This document shows positions 42,545 to 47,609 of a DNA stretch of 47,609 bases, piece by piece. The notes under the pieces are model-generated. The model ran no database searches. It was given only the letters and a program-made list of their open reading frames with translations, and was not told where the DNA came from. Both the position numbers and the translations under genes were made by a program. This stretch comes from a virus. The DNA lies in the IMG/VR virus record IMGVR_UViG_3300016457_000773, positions 1-47,609 of that record, one strand, 5' to 3'. Within the stretch, counting starts at the first letter, position 1. Every line of letters begins with the position of its first letter.

Positions 42545-42736
42545 ATGGCTTGTGTACATCTTATATTGTCCGTAGATGGGGAAAAGGAAGAAATTAAGGC
42601 TAATATGTCTGTTGAAGATATCATAAAGCTTCAAAAAGTTTTGGGGATTGATAAAGATAATTGTGAACTGTATATAGAAGATGTAGAAGGTAAAACCATT
42701 ACATTAGCATTTAAAGATAGATTTGATATAAAATGA
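42545..42736 (+). CDS. Hypothetical small protein, 63 aa
   Basis: I do not recognise a family. It is a compact alpha/beta protein: ACVHLILSVDGEKEEIKANM, VEDIIKLQKVLGI, ELYIEDVEGKTITLAFKD. A strong GAGGAGG lies before the ATG. It stands alone downstream of the radical SAM gene with its own possible promoter. Confidence 0.7.
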   Translation: MACVHLILSVDGEKEEIKANMSVEDIIKLQKVLGIDKDNCELYIEDVEGKTITLAFKDRFDIK

Positions 42737-43025
42737 TAGATAAGAATGATTAAAGATTCTATTCTCACCTAAAAATCTCTTTTTCTTTAATAATTTAAGA
42801 TTTTGATAGCCTTTAGCTAAATTTCTTCCTTATATAGTTGCCTAAATAATTTAAGTTCCCCTTGTAATTCTCATATCGTATACTTTCATCATAATCTATA
42901 CGATAACAACATTTCTATCGTATAGGCTCTTAAATCCTAATTGTCAGGATATCATCTCCTAACCACTTGACAAACAGGAAATTTTTTATTATATTACACA
43001 CAGGATTAATGATGATGGAGGGAAA
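42737..43025 (+). promoter_or_regulatory. Regulatory gap with TATCGTATA sites and a TTGACA-17-TATATT promoter
   Basis: Three copies of a 9-bp element lie close together: TATCGTATA (42874-42882), its inverse TATACGATA (42897-42905), and TATCGTATA (42916-42924). Downstream, TTGACA (42967-42972) and TATATT (42990-42995) are 17 nt apart, an almost consensus promoter for the 185-aa gene, which follows after GGAGGG. The inverted pair is probably an operator. Confidence 0.6.
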
Positions 43026-43583
43026 ATGAAGGTAGTAATAACCAATTCAACTCTTAGTATGGCAGATAATGAAGTTATTAAACGATACGCAAAGTTAAAG
43101 AATCTGCCAGCAAATTTTGATATATCCCAAATAGACAGAACCGATTCTACCTTAATCCAGGTAGTAGAAGAATTAAATGCATCAGATTTCAAAATAATAG
43201 AAATCCCCGACAATGTTAAATGGACTATTAGAGAACAGGATAATAGTGAGTATTTAGTAGAAAACCATCAAATTTATAAATACAAAAATAAAACTTTAGT
43301 TGCAGAAATCTCAATATACTTTAATGGAAGTATTGCTACAACTTATGTATATAAGTTCAATGAACCTGCACATCTTATACTTGAAAATGGTACTATTTAT
43401 GAATCTGATAGTTCTTTTCCGTTAGCATGCAACATTACAGATGTTTTTATCTATGCTGGCGATCGTAGAAATTGCTCTATCTCTGGTAATTGTGCGTGTA
43501 TAATAAATAATGTTACTGACATAGAACTTTCTCATGGAATAGCCTATGTTTATGTGATTAAAGAATTTGAAATATGCTCTTAG
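43026..43583 (+). CDS. Hypothetical protein, 185 aa
   Basis: I do not recognise the whole. The middle (about 60-85) EIPDNVKWTIREQDNSEYLV resembles a segment, IPDDVEWYIDEYDG-like, in small proteins of other phages. The rest is beta-rich with several Cys (CNITDVFIYAGDRRNCSISG). It may be a small phage-specific regulator, but this is guesswork. The start has GGAGGGAAA directly before ATG. A strong sigma70-type promoter lies upstream. Confidence 0.65.
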   Translation: MKVVITNSTLSMADNEVIKRYAKLKNLPANFDISQIDRTDSTLIQVVEELNASDFKIIEIPDNVKWTIREQDNSEYLVENHQIYKYKNKTLVAEISIYFNGSIATTYVYKFNEPAHLILENGTIYESDSSFPLACNITDVFIYAGDRRNCSISGNCACIINNVTDIELSHGIAYVYVIKEFEICS

Positions 43584-43855
43584 GGAATCTACAAACCAAT
43601 TTTTACTTTATTGTTCTATTTTTCCACAGAAAATCATAAATGCAGAACTTTACGAACAAGTTGCCGAACAAGTTAGCGAACAAGTTAATAAACAAATAAC
43701 TCATTGTTAAATTATAAATATCCCCAGGGAATCTATGATCTGATTTTCACCAATAAGCATAATATCTATAAGCGTAATTTAATTTCCTATTAACTACCAT
43801 TTTCTATCAATAAATAATACCAATACTATTAAGGAATCTATATAGGGAATCTAAA
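43580..43855 (+). repeat. Three AGGGAATCTA direct repeats
   Basis: TAGGGAATCTACAAACC (43581), CAGGGAATCTATGATCTG (about 43726) and TAGGGAATCTAAAAACC (about 43847) share AGGGAATCTA followed after 4-8 nt by a T-rich stretch. They are spaced about 145 and 121 bp. They might be binding sites or remnants of a duplication. Confidence 0.45.
43640..43711 (+). pseudogene. Gene remnant encoding a 4-residue EQV repeat
   Basis: In one frame the DNA reads INAELYEQVAEQVSEQVNK followed by QITHC and a stop. Three 12-bp units GAACAAGTT-N3 encode EQV-A/S/N. The same frame extends upstream to about 43577 without a start codon or Shine-Dalgarno. Such E/N-Q-V-x repeats occur in longer coiled-coil or repeat proteins, so this is probably the 3' end of a decayed gene. 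Confidence 0.4.
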
Positions 43856-43968
43856 AACCTTTTTTCAATCCCCATTCTCAATTGTATACACCAAAATAAA
43901 TAAATTTGTTAACAATAGTGTATTCCATTGAGAATTGTCTTTAACTATTTTGTTAATAATTGCTCATT

Positions 43969-44160
43969 AGAAAAATAATAGTTTGGTGTATTTAGCTGGC
44001 TTTAAGTATAACCGATAATTGCCCATTAAAATAACATTCTAAAAAATAATAATTTGATATACCTCATTAATTCCAAATGTAGGTTGTAGTTATCTGTTAG
44101 AAAAAATAATAATTTGATATATCTAATTAGTTTCAAGCGTAAGTTGTAGTTGGCTGTGGT
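43969..44160 (+). repeat. Tandem repeats of about 60 bp, two to three copies
   Basis: The units at 44041-44100 and 44101-44160 share AAAAAATAATAATTTGATAT at their start and AGGTTGTAGTT or AAGTTGTAGTT near their end at exact 60-bp spacing. A diverged third copy starts near 43971 (AAAAATAATAGTTTGGTGTA). They are not CRISPR repeats: there are no unique spacers between. Confidence 0.6.
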
Positions 44161-44206
44161 TATATAAAACTGCATTCAGCGACGTTGCCAAATTTTTTCC
44201 GTTGGC

Positions 44207-44222
44207 TGGCACAATACTTGCA
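44207..44222 (+). promoter_or_regulatory. Sigma54-type promoter 1
   Basis: TGGCACAATACTTGCA matches the -24/-12 consensus TGGCAC-N5-TTGCW exactly, with GG and GC 10 nt apart. Confidence 0.6.
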
Positions 44223-44237
44223 AGGCAATAATCTCTT

Positions 44238-44253
44238 TGGCACGGTGTTTGTA
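44238..44253 (+). promoter_or_regulatory. Sigma54-type promoter 2 (weaker)
   Basis: TGGCACGGTGTTTGTA matches the -24 box exactly and has GT in place of GC at -12. It is directly followed by AGATAGGAAAAACTTGCCT, which recurs after promoter 3. Confidence 0.5.
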
Positions 44254-44370
44254 GATAGGAAAAACTTGCCTGAAATTGGCTTAAAGTTACCGAATATTTA
44301 CCTGGAAATGTACAAAATCCCATTAGTTAACTGTTAAAAACTGTTAACAGACGTGGGTTTTTGCTAACTT

Positions 44371-44386
44371 TGGTATGGTCTTTGCA
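44371..44386 (+). promoter_or_regulatory. Sigma54-type promoter 3
   Basis: TGGTATGGTCTTTGCA keeps GG-N10-GC and TTTGCA. The sequence AGATAGGAAAAACTTGCCT starts 5 nt later (44391-44409), covering the expected start site. Confidence 0.55.
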
Positions 44387-44420
44387 AGCGAGATAGGAAA
44401 AACTTGCCTACCACAGTTTC

Positions 44421-44436
44421 TGGCACACTTCTTGCA
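44421..44436 (+). promoter_or_regulatory. Sigma54-type promoter 4
   Basis: TGGCACACTTCTTGCA is an exact consensus match, GG and GC 10 nt apart, 50 bp after promoter 3. Confidence 0.6.
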
Positions 44437-44440
44437 TGCA

Positions 44441-44940
44441 AAACGGTTTTTCACCATAACATATTGGTAATCAAGGGATTGAAAGAAACAAGATGTTTTT
44501 GTGTTTGGTAAGTGATAGGTGAGAAATAGTTTCCTATCGGATATATAGTGATTGGATTGTTGTTGCTAAATATGTAATTGTTGGAAAATTGGAAAATTGT
44601 TGAAAGTATTGTAAAACGGGGATAAGCACTGGAAAATTGTTTGGTATACGGTAAATGATAATAGAATAGGACAGAATATCGCAAAACATCATAAGCTATG
44701 GTAAAGTATAGTGAGATTGTTTGTAATAAAGTAAGCTATGGTAAGATAGGACAGGATATTGCGAAATCGGATATAACCGTTGGAAAATAAGCTATATCGT
44801 TGAAAGGATTGTAAGATAGTGATAACTATGGTAAAACAAACAATCGATTGGTAAGGTAAAGCAAAATGATGTAAAATAATAGAAAGTTTGCAATCACAAG
44901 CTTTGCACGAAAAAAATTGCAAAAAAATTGCAAAAAGGTC
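44441..44940 (+). repeat. G-rich, C-poor tract with repeated TGGWAA elements
   Basis: Over about 500 nt the + strand has roughly three to four times more G than C. Elements of the form TGGTAA or TGGAAAA recur at least ten times (ATTGGTAATC, TTGGAAAATTGG, CTGGAAAATTG, TATGGTAAAG, TATGGTAAGATAGG, GTTGGAAAATAAG, ATTGGTAAGG). AATAGGACAGAATATCGC and GATAGGACAGGATATTGC are diverged copies of one unit. The opposite strand gives only low-complexity reading frames. It could be a long untranslated leader, a protein-binding array, or an origin. Confidence 0.5.
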
Positions 44941-44969
44941 TTGACAAAATACAATATAATGTATAAATT
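44941..44969 (+). promoter_or_regulatory. Promoter of the 45-kb operon, TTGACA with TATAAA/TAAATT
   Basis: TTGACA (44941-44946) is a consensus -35 box. TATAAA is 15 nt later (44962-44967) and TAAATT 17 nt later. The start codon of the zinc-ribbon gene is 30 nt downstream. Confidence 0.55.
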
Positions 44970-44998
44970 AGGATAGGTTTTTGAGAGGAGGGCGTAAG

Positions 44999-45175
44999 AT
45001 GACTAAAGCAAGGAAACACTATCCAATTGGTTATGAGTCCGAAAGAGGCTGGAGATGTCCTCATTGCGGACAAGAGAATTCATATCAGCAAGTTATTTCT
45101 GAGCGGGGGACGTATCAGAGGGATTTGATTCTCAGGTGTAAAAAGTGTGCTAAGCTTTTCGAAGTAACAAATTAA
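44999..45175 (+). CDS. Zinc-ribbon protein, 58 aa
   Basis: Two Cys pairs, WRCPHCGQEN and LRCKKCAKLFEV, are the knuckles of a zinc ribbon. The protein is basic at the N-terminus (MTKARKHYPIGY) and would be a small nucleic-acid- or protein-binding regulator. The ATG at 44999-45001 follows GAGGAGGGCGTAAG; an ATG 18 nt earlier would cover that Shine-Dalgarno. First gene of the right-hand operon. Confidence 0.75.
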   Translation: MTKARKHYPIGYESERGWRCPHCGQENSYQQVISERGTYQRDLILRCKKCAKLFEVTN

Positions 45176-45205
45176 AATAATCAAAATAAATAGGAGGGGC
45201 TTAAA

Positions 45206-45451
45206 ATGTTTAAGAAGTATTTGGATTTAACAAAACTTTCCAGCAAGGAGTTGCAAGAGCTGGAAAGAATATTGGGGAGTCAAAAACTGCAAAGGAAAGT
45301 TTCGCGGACTAACTTTGAGATTATTGAAACTCCAAAACGTGGTGGAGTCAATATTATTGCAAACAGTGGTAAGGTGTTTTTTGTTGATTTCCAGAATTTG
45401 CCAAAGTATTTGCCAAAATCTACAATTATCAAACTGGTTAATCAGGGCTGA
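45206..45451 (+). CDS. Hypothetical small protein, 81 aa
   Basis: I do not recognise it. It begins with a helical segment (LTKLSSKELQELERILGSQK) and continues with beta strands (TNFEIIETPKRGGVNIIANS; KVFFVDFQNLPKYLPKS). It is basic overall and might bind nucleic acid. AGGAGGGG precedes the ATG. A strong terminator follows. Confidence 0.7.
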   Translation: MFKKYLDLTKLSSKELQELERILGSQKLQRKVSRTNFEIIETPKRGGVNIIANSGKVFFVDFQNLPKYLPKSTIIKLVNQG

Positions 45452-45462
45452 TAATTATCAAG

Positions 45463-45505
45463 CCGTGCACGTTGTCAATTGATAGCGTGCACGGTTTTGT
45501 TTTTT
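45463..45505 (+). terminator. Intrinsic terminator after the 81-aa gene
   Basis: CCGTGCACG (45463-45471) pairs with CGTGCACGG (45486-45494), 9 bp, GC-rich, followed by TTTTGTTTTTT. This is a textbook intrinsic terminator on the + strand. It separates the zinc-ribbon pair from the next genes, so a further promoter or read-through must serve those. Confidence 0.85.
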
Positions 45506-45531
45506 GAGTTTAAAAAGTTAGTGAGGTTGTT

Positions 45532-45750
45532 ATGATAGAGATATCAGAATATTCTAAAAAACATTTTAAACTAAACAAAAAACATTTAAACGAAATTAGT
45601 CATTTTATGTTTTTTCTTAATACTAAAAAGAATATTACAAGTCCAAACTTAAAAGTTATAGATAAGAGAAGCTTTATTGACTTTCACCTATATACTAAAC
45701 GTCCTCTATATAAGCAAATAAGTAAATCTCTATTAGTCTATGTGGACTGA
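45532..45750 (+). CDS. Hypothetical small protein, 72 aa
   Basis: I do not recognise it. The sequence is basic and rich in Lys, Phe and Tyr (MIEISEYSKKHFKLNKKHLN; SFIDFHLYTKRPLYKQISKS). GAGG precedes the ATG at good spacing. It is followed by the structured RNA region, so it could be a short leader-type gene as much as a stable protein. Confidence 0.5.
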   Translation: MIEISEYSKKHFKLNKKHLNEISHFMFFLNTKKNITSPNLKVIDKRSFIDFHLYTKRPLYKQISKSLLVYVD

Positions 45751-45768
45751 TAAAGATTGTAAAATTAT

Positions 45769-45978
45769 AAGCCTGATGTATAAAGCATCAGGCTTCTTGT
45801 ATATGATAGGGTTTTGCCTGGTATTCCCTATCATATATATCTTACAAATACCAGGATTTTATTTTACCCCGATTACGGGTATTCATTTATTTCCCAAGCC
45901 TGTAATTGGGGTTTATATTTTCGGGATAAACGGGGTAAATGTGGAGCTACCCGTTTATCCTAACAACAATAGCTCCAC
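45769..45978 (+). ncRNA. Structured RNA with two H-type pseudoknots
   Basis: Four consecutive elements. A hairpin AAGCCTGATG/CATCAGGCTT (45769-45795). Pseudoknot 1: stem ATATGATAGGG/CCCTATCATAT (45801-45811 with 45826-45836) whose loop CCTGGTATT (45817-45825) pairs with AATACCAGG (45847-45855). A 13-bp hairpin CCCCGATTACGGG/CCTGTAATTGGGG (45867-45911, two G-U). Pseudoknot 2: GGATAAACGGG/CCCGTTTATCC (45924-45934 with 45950-45960), loop GTGGAGCTA (45941-45949) pairing with TAGCTCCAC (45970-45978). Both knots have 11-bp and 9-bp stems, no middle loop, and loops of 5-6 and 9-10 nt. It ends 5 nt before the Shine-Dalgarno of the next gene. Confidence 0.75.
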
Positions 45979-45992
45979 GAATGGAGTTTATT

Positions 45993-46322
45993 ATGGATTC
46001 AAGAAAAATTAACTGGAAAAACTTCGGTTATGTTAATTTTAACAAGAAAAACACAATTCAGGATCAGTCCAAGTCTGATCCTGATAGATTCGAATTTATG
46101 GGTAGGAAATTAACCATAGGTCAATTGAGAAATTTCTTTAATTCTGATACCGAACTTATGAAATTTATGTTTAGACAGAAATTACATCGTGGGGATTTCA
46201 AACATCAGGATCAGGTCGATAGCTGGTATATAGATGTAATACAAAAGTACGGAATTAATCCAAGCGGATTATTGAATTTGTTTAGAAAATTATTTATAGC
46301 TAATAGAATATTAAGAGGTTAA
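45993..46322 (+). CDS. Hypothetical protein downstream of the pseudoknot RNA, 109 aa
   Basis: I do not recognise it. It has a basic N-terminal part (DSRKINWKNFGYVNFNKKN) and a helical remainder (IGQLRNFFNSDTELMKFMFR; SGLLNLFRKLFIANRILRG). The ATG at 45993 has GGAG 7 nt upstream, just after the second pseudoknot, so translation may depend on that structure. A 10-bp hairpin TCAGGATCAG/CTGATCCTGA (46058-46084) lies within its coding sequence. An ATG 54 nt earlier would overlap the pseudoknot and lacks a Shine-Dalgarno. Confidence 0.65.
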   Translation: MDSRKINWKNFGYVNFNKKNTIQDQSKSDPDRFEFMGRKLTIGQLRNFFNSDTELMKFMFRQKLHRGDFKHQDQVDSWYIDVIQKYGINPSGLLNLFRKLFIANRILRG

Positions 46323-46324
46323 TT

Positions 46325-46879
46325 ATGAGTGAAAAAAGAATTTTATTATTAAACTCCGCTATCATGCCGACCTCTGGTATATATGAAATTAACAAGGTCA
46401 ATAAAGAACAGTTTATCCGATTAATTCAATTCGCAAGTAAATATAACATCCTGGACTCTTATATCGGTTACGGCCAAGTCACAGAATATATCTATGGTAT
46501 ATCAGGAGTTAGGATTCCAGTTAATAGAACCCAGGCTATTCCAAACGTTGGTGATTATTTCCTGGTTATTAAGCTTACCAGAAGAGTAAGCAATCCAGCG
46601 GATAAAGGAAAGATTGATAGTCCTGAGTATGAGTTTTATTTTGGGATATACTACGGTGACAAATACGTTATGGAAAGTAGAGCCTGGTTAATAGAGGAAT
46701 ACGGGAAACTGGAGACTTACATATTACCATTCGAAGTTACGAAAGGCGAAGTTCGGGTATTTCTGAATGAAGAGTATTGTAAAGACACTGAAAGTGATAT
46801 AGTTATCTATTATCCCGTTATTCCTGGCAATGAAAGTATTAGCTCGTTAGATATATCAAAAAATAAAGAAGAGGGTTAA
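46325..46879 (+). CDS. DUF1874 family protein (AcrIII-1/ring nuclease-like), 184 aa
   Basis: The sequence fits DUF1874: ILLLNSAIMPTSGIYEINKV (6-25), then YIGYGQVTEYI (46-56), VRIPVNRTQAIPNVGDYFLV (62-81) and IKLTRRV. Family members (STIV B116, SIRV1 gp29; AcrIII-1) degrade cyclic tetra-adenylate and so block type III CRISPR. The family's catalytic His lies in an I-G-H-x-x-T motif; here it is I-G-Y49-G-Q-V-T, so hydrolysis is doubtful and binding of cyclic nucleotide alone is possible. A C-terminal extension (about 115-184) is not typical. It starts with ATG 3 nt after the previous stop. Confidence 0.7.
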   Translation: MSEKRILLLNSAIMPTSGIYEINKVNKEQFIRLIQFASKYNILDSYIGYGQVTEYIYGISGVRIPVNRTQAIPNVGDYFLVIKLTRRVSNPADKGKIDSPEYEFYFGIYYGDKYVMESRAWLIEEYGKLETYILPFEVTKGEVRVFLNEEYCKDTESDIVIYYPVIPGNESISSLDISKNKEEG

Positions 46880-46881
46880 TA

Positions 46882-47256
46882 ATGGATTTCAAATCTATTT
46901 ATTGTCAATCCGATATTGATAAGGATTTGACATTATGGAAAAAACAGAAGTTAGAACAACTCAGAAATAACGGTGAAATATTCTGTTCTGTAAAGTATAA
47001 CAATTATACAGGTTATTTTATTTCTATAATGGAAAGTAGGGGATATCAAACAGGTTATAGACATAAAAGGTATTTCTGGCTTGTTCTTATTAAGGATAAC
47101 AGGATAATTGAAGTTACGGGTATATCCAGGGCTGGTTATCCTGGAATAATAGACAAATGGAATGAAAAAGATTTAACTTATATAATTTATAACAAAAAAT
47201 TATTTAACATTTGGATAAAAAGAGGAAAAATTAAAAAGGAGGAAATAGAAAAATGA
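46882..47256 (+). CDS. Hypothetical protein, 124 aa
   Basis: I do not recognise it. It is basic and Tyr-rich (FCSVKYNNYTGYFISIMESR; YRHKRYFWLVLIKDNRIIEV) with a highly charged C-terminus (WIKRGKIKKEEIEK). It follows the DUF1874 gene after 2 nt and overlaps the next gene (ATGA), so it belongs to the same operon. Given its neighbour, a counter-defence role is conceivable but nothing in the sequence shows it. Confidence 0.65.
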   Translation: MDFKSIYCQSDIDKDLTLWKKQKLEQLRNNGEIFCSVKYNNYTGYFISIMESRGYQTGYRHKRYFWLVLIKDNRIIEVTGISRAGYPGIIDKWNEKDLTYIIYNKKLFNIWIKRGKIKKEEIEK

Positions 47257-47552
47257 AGTTATTTAAAAAGAAAACCTTTACGGTTAATCAGGTAATTGAG
47301 TTAATACGGTCTGGAAAAGCTATCGGAGATGCTAAGAATTTGAGAAATGGGATTTCTGACGGTAAAGATTGTTTATGGATACGGATTAAGTCTGATAAGG
47401 TATTAATATGCTCATGGGATTCTAAGTTATTGAAATTTACGAATTGTCGTAAAGTGAAAGATTCGGAGAGCTATTTAGATTATATATTTGATTATTTCAG
47501 GAATTCGCTTGAGTTTTTAGGATTGTTAGAAAATATGAATTATTTTAATTAA
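47253..47552 (+). CDS. Hypothetical protein, 99 aa
   Basis: I do not recognise it. It has a helical start (FTVNQVIELIRSGKAIGDAK), a beta middle (DCLWIRIKSDKVLICSW) and a helical end (SYLDYIFDYFRNSLEFLGLL). The AAGGAGGAAATAG Shine-Dalgarno lies within the end of the previous gene, and the start overlaps its stop (ATGA). Confidence 0.65.
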   Translation: MKLFKKKTFTVNQVIELIRSGKAIGDAKNLRNGISDGKDCLWIRIKSDKVLICSWDSKLLKFTNCRKVKDSESYLDYIFDYFRNSLEFLGLLENMNYFN

Positions 47553-47565
47553 AGGAGGATTTATT

Positions 47566-47609
47566 ATGTGTTTAGTAAAAGTAAAGATAATAAAAGGCAA
47601 GAGAATTAG
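47566..47609 (+). CDS. Partial CDS cut by the right edge
   Basis: ATG at 47566-47568 follows AAAGGAGGATTTATT, a strong Shine-Dalgarno. Fourteen codons (MCLVKVKIIKGKRI) are visible before the window ends. If the window ends join, the frame would stop at position 31 after 24 codons and overlap the first gene's start at 19; otherwise it is the start of a longer gene. Confidence 0.5.
   Translation, partial: MCLVKVKIIKGKRI

Larger units (their letters stand above)
43584..44998 (+). promoter_or_regulatory. 1.4-kb gene-free leader with repeats and sigma54-type promoters
   Basis: No supportable gene on either strand. In order it holds a short repeat-coding remnant, AGGGAATCTA repeats, about 60-bp tandem repeats, sigma54-type promoter matches, a G-rich C-poor tract, and a sigma70-type promoter. 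The following genes are on the + strand. Confidence 0.6.

Noticed and set aside
43969-44160. CRISPR array
   Set aside because: The repeat units are contiguous and diverged, with no unique spacers and no cas genes.
44451-44922. Two 77-aa minus-strand frames
   Set aside because: They arise from the C-poor tract (Phe/Ser/Tyr/Ile-rich translation), lack Shine-Dalgarno sequences and resemble nothing.
45769-45795. Hairpin as an intrinsic terminator
   Set aside because: The 10-bp stem is followed by CTTGTATATG, not a T run; it is better read as the first element of the structured RNA.
45740-46012. 90-aa reading frame over the pseudoknot region
   Set aside because: It has no Shine-Dalgarno, overlaps genes on both sides, and is fully explained by paired RNA strands. 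Its protein looks low in complexity.
45751-46322. Type III toxin-antitoxin locus
   Set aside because: Pseudoknot RNA before a gene suggests it, but the two knots are not tandem repeats and the downstream protein does not look like a ToxN-type nuclease.

Overview
The window is the genome, or most of the genome, of an AT-rich long-tailed double-stranded DNA phage (siphovirus type; no sheath or baseplate-wedge genes were seen). Strong AGGAGG-type ribosome binding sites precede many genes, so the host is a bacterium that uses Shine-Dalgarno initiation. The virion genes are an HK97-fold capsid set, a split terminase and a long tape measure. Several hints (a DUF1874/AcrIII-1-like gene, sigma54-type promoters, a tmRNA-like acceptor domain with an AAAGGATTCGAC D-loop) would suit a host with type III CRISPR and active sigma54, for example a thermophile such as an Aquificota member. 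That host guess is inference only.

Layout. A rightward block (41.4-47.6 kb) is followed, if the ends join, by 19-1882. A leftward late block runs from a TTGCAT-17-TATATT promoter at 40.4 kb down to 1869. The two blocks converge with a 14-bp overlap of their 3' ends at 1869-1882. The late block reads: small protein, TerS, TerL ATPase, two small genes, TerL nuclease, portal, three small genes, ChaB/protease/scaffold, decoration protein, major capsid protein, a set of LamG, jelly-roll and propeller fibre proteins with small membrane and sulfotransferase-like genes among them, a lysis-like cassette (two or three membrane proteins plus an L,D-transpeptidase-like protein), a metallophosphoesterase carrying a mini-intein, neck proteins, tail terminator (duplicated domain), HhH protein, tail tube, frameshifted tail assembly chaperones, tape measure, and distal tail/hub proteins. 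Host-recognition and lysis genes thus sit between head and tail modules.

The control region (40.44-41.44 kb) has no gene. It holds strong inverted repeats, a 68-bp pure A/T tract, three CRP-like palindromes spaced 53-54 bp, three 18-bp operator-like palindromes, and a promoter that would start transcription at a 69-nt tmRNA-like RNA lacking the mRNA-like domain. A radical SAM gene and two small genes follow. A 1.4-kb gene-free stretch (43.58-45.0 kb) contains direct repeats, four sigma54-type promoter matches and a strikingly G-rich, C-poor tract.

The operon from 45.0 kb to the right edge encodes small proteins, a good intrinsic terminator, a 210-nt structured RNA with two H-type pseudoknots of matching geometry, and a DUF1874 (AcrIII-1-type) protein with Tyr where the family's catalytic His is expected. 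The left edge (19-1882) adds a glycosyltransferase-like and a sulfotransferase gene.

No DNA polymerase, primase, helicase, integrase or repressor was recognised. Either the window lacks part of the genome or replication relies on the host or on unrecognised genes.
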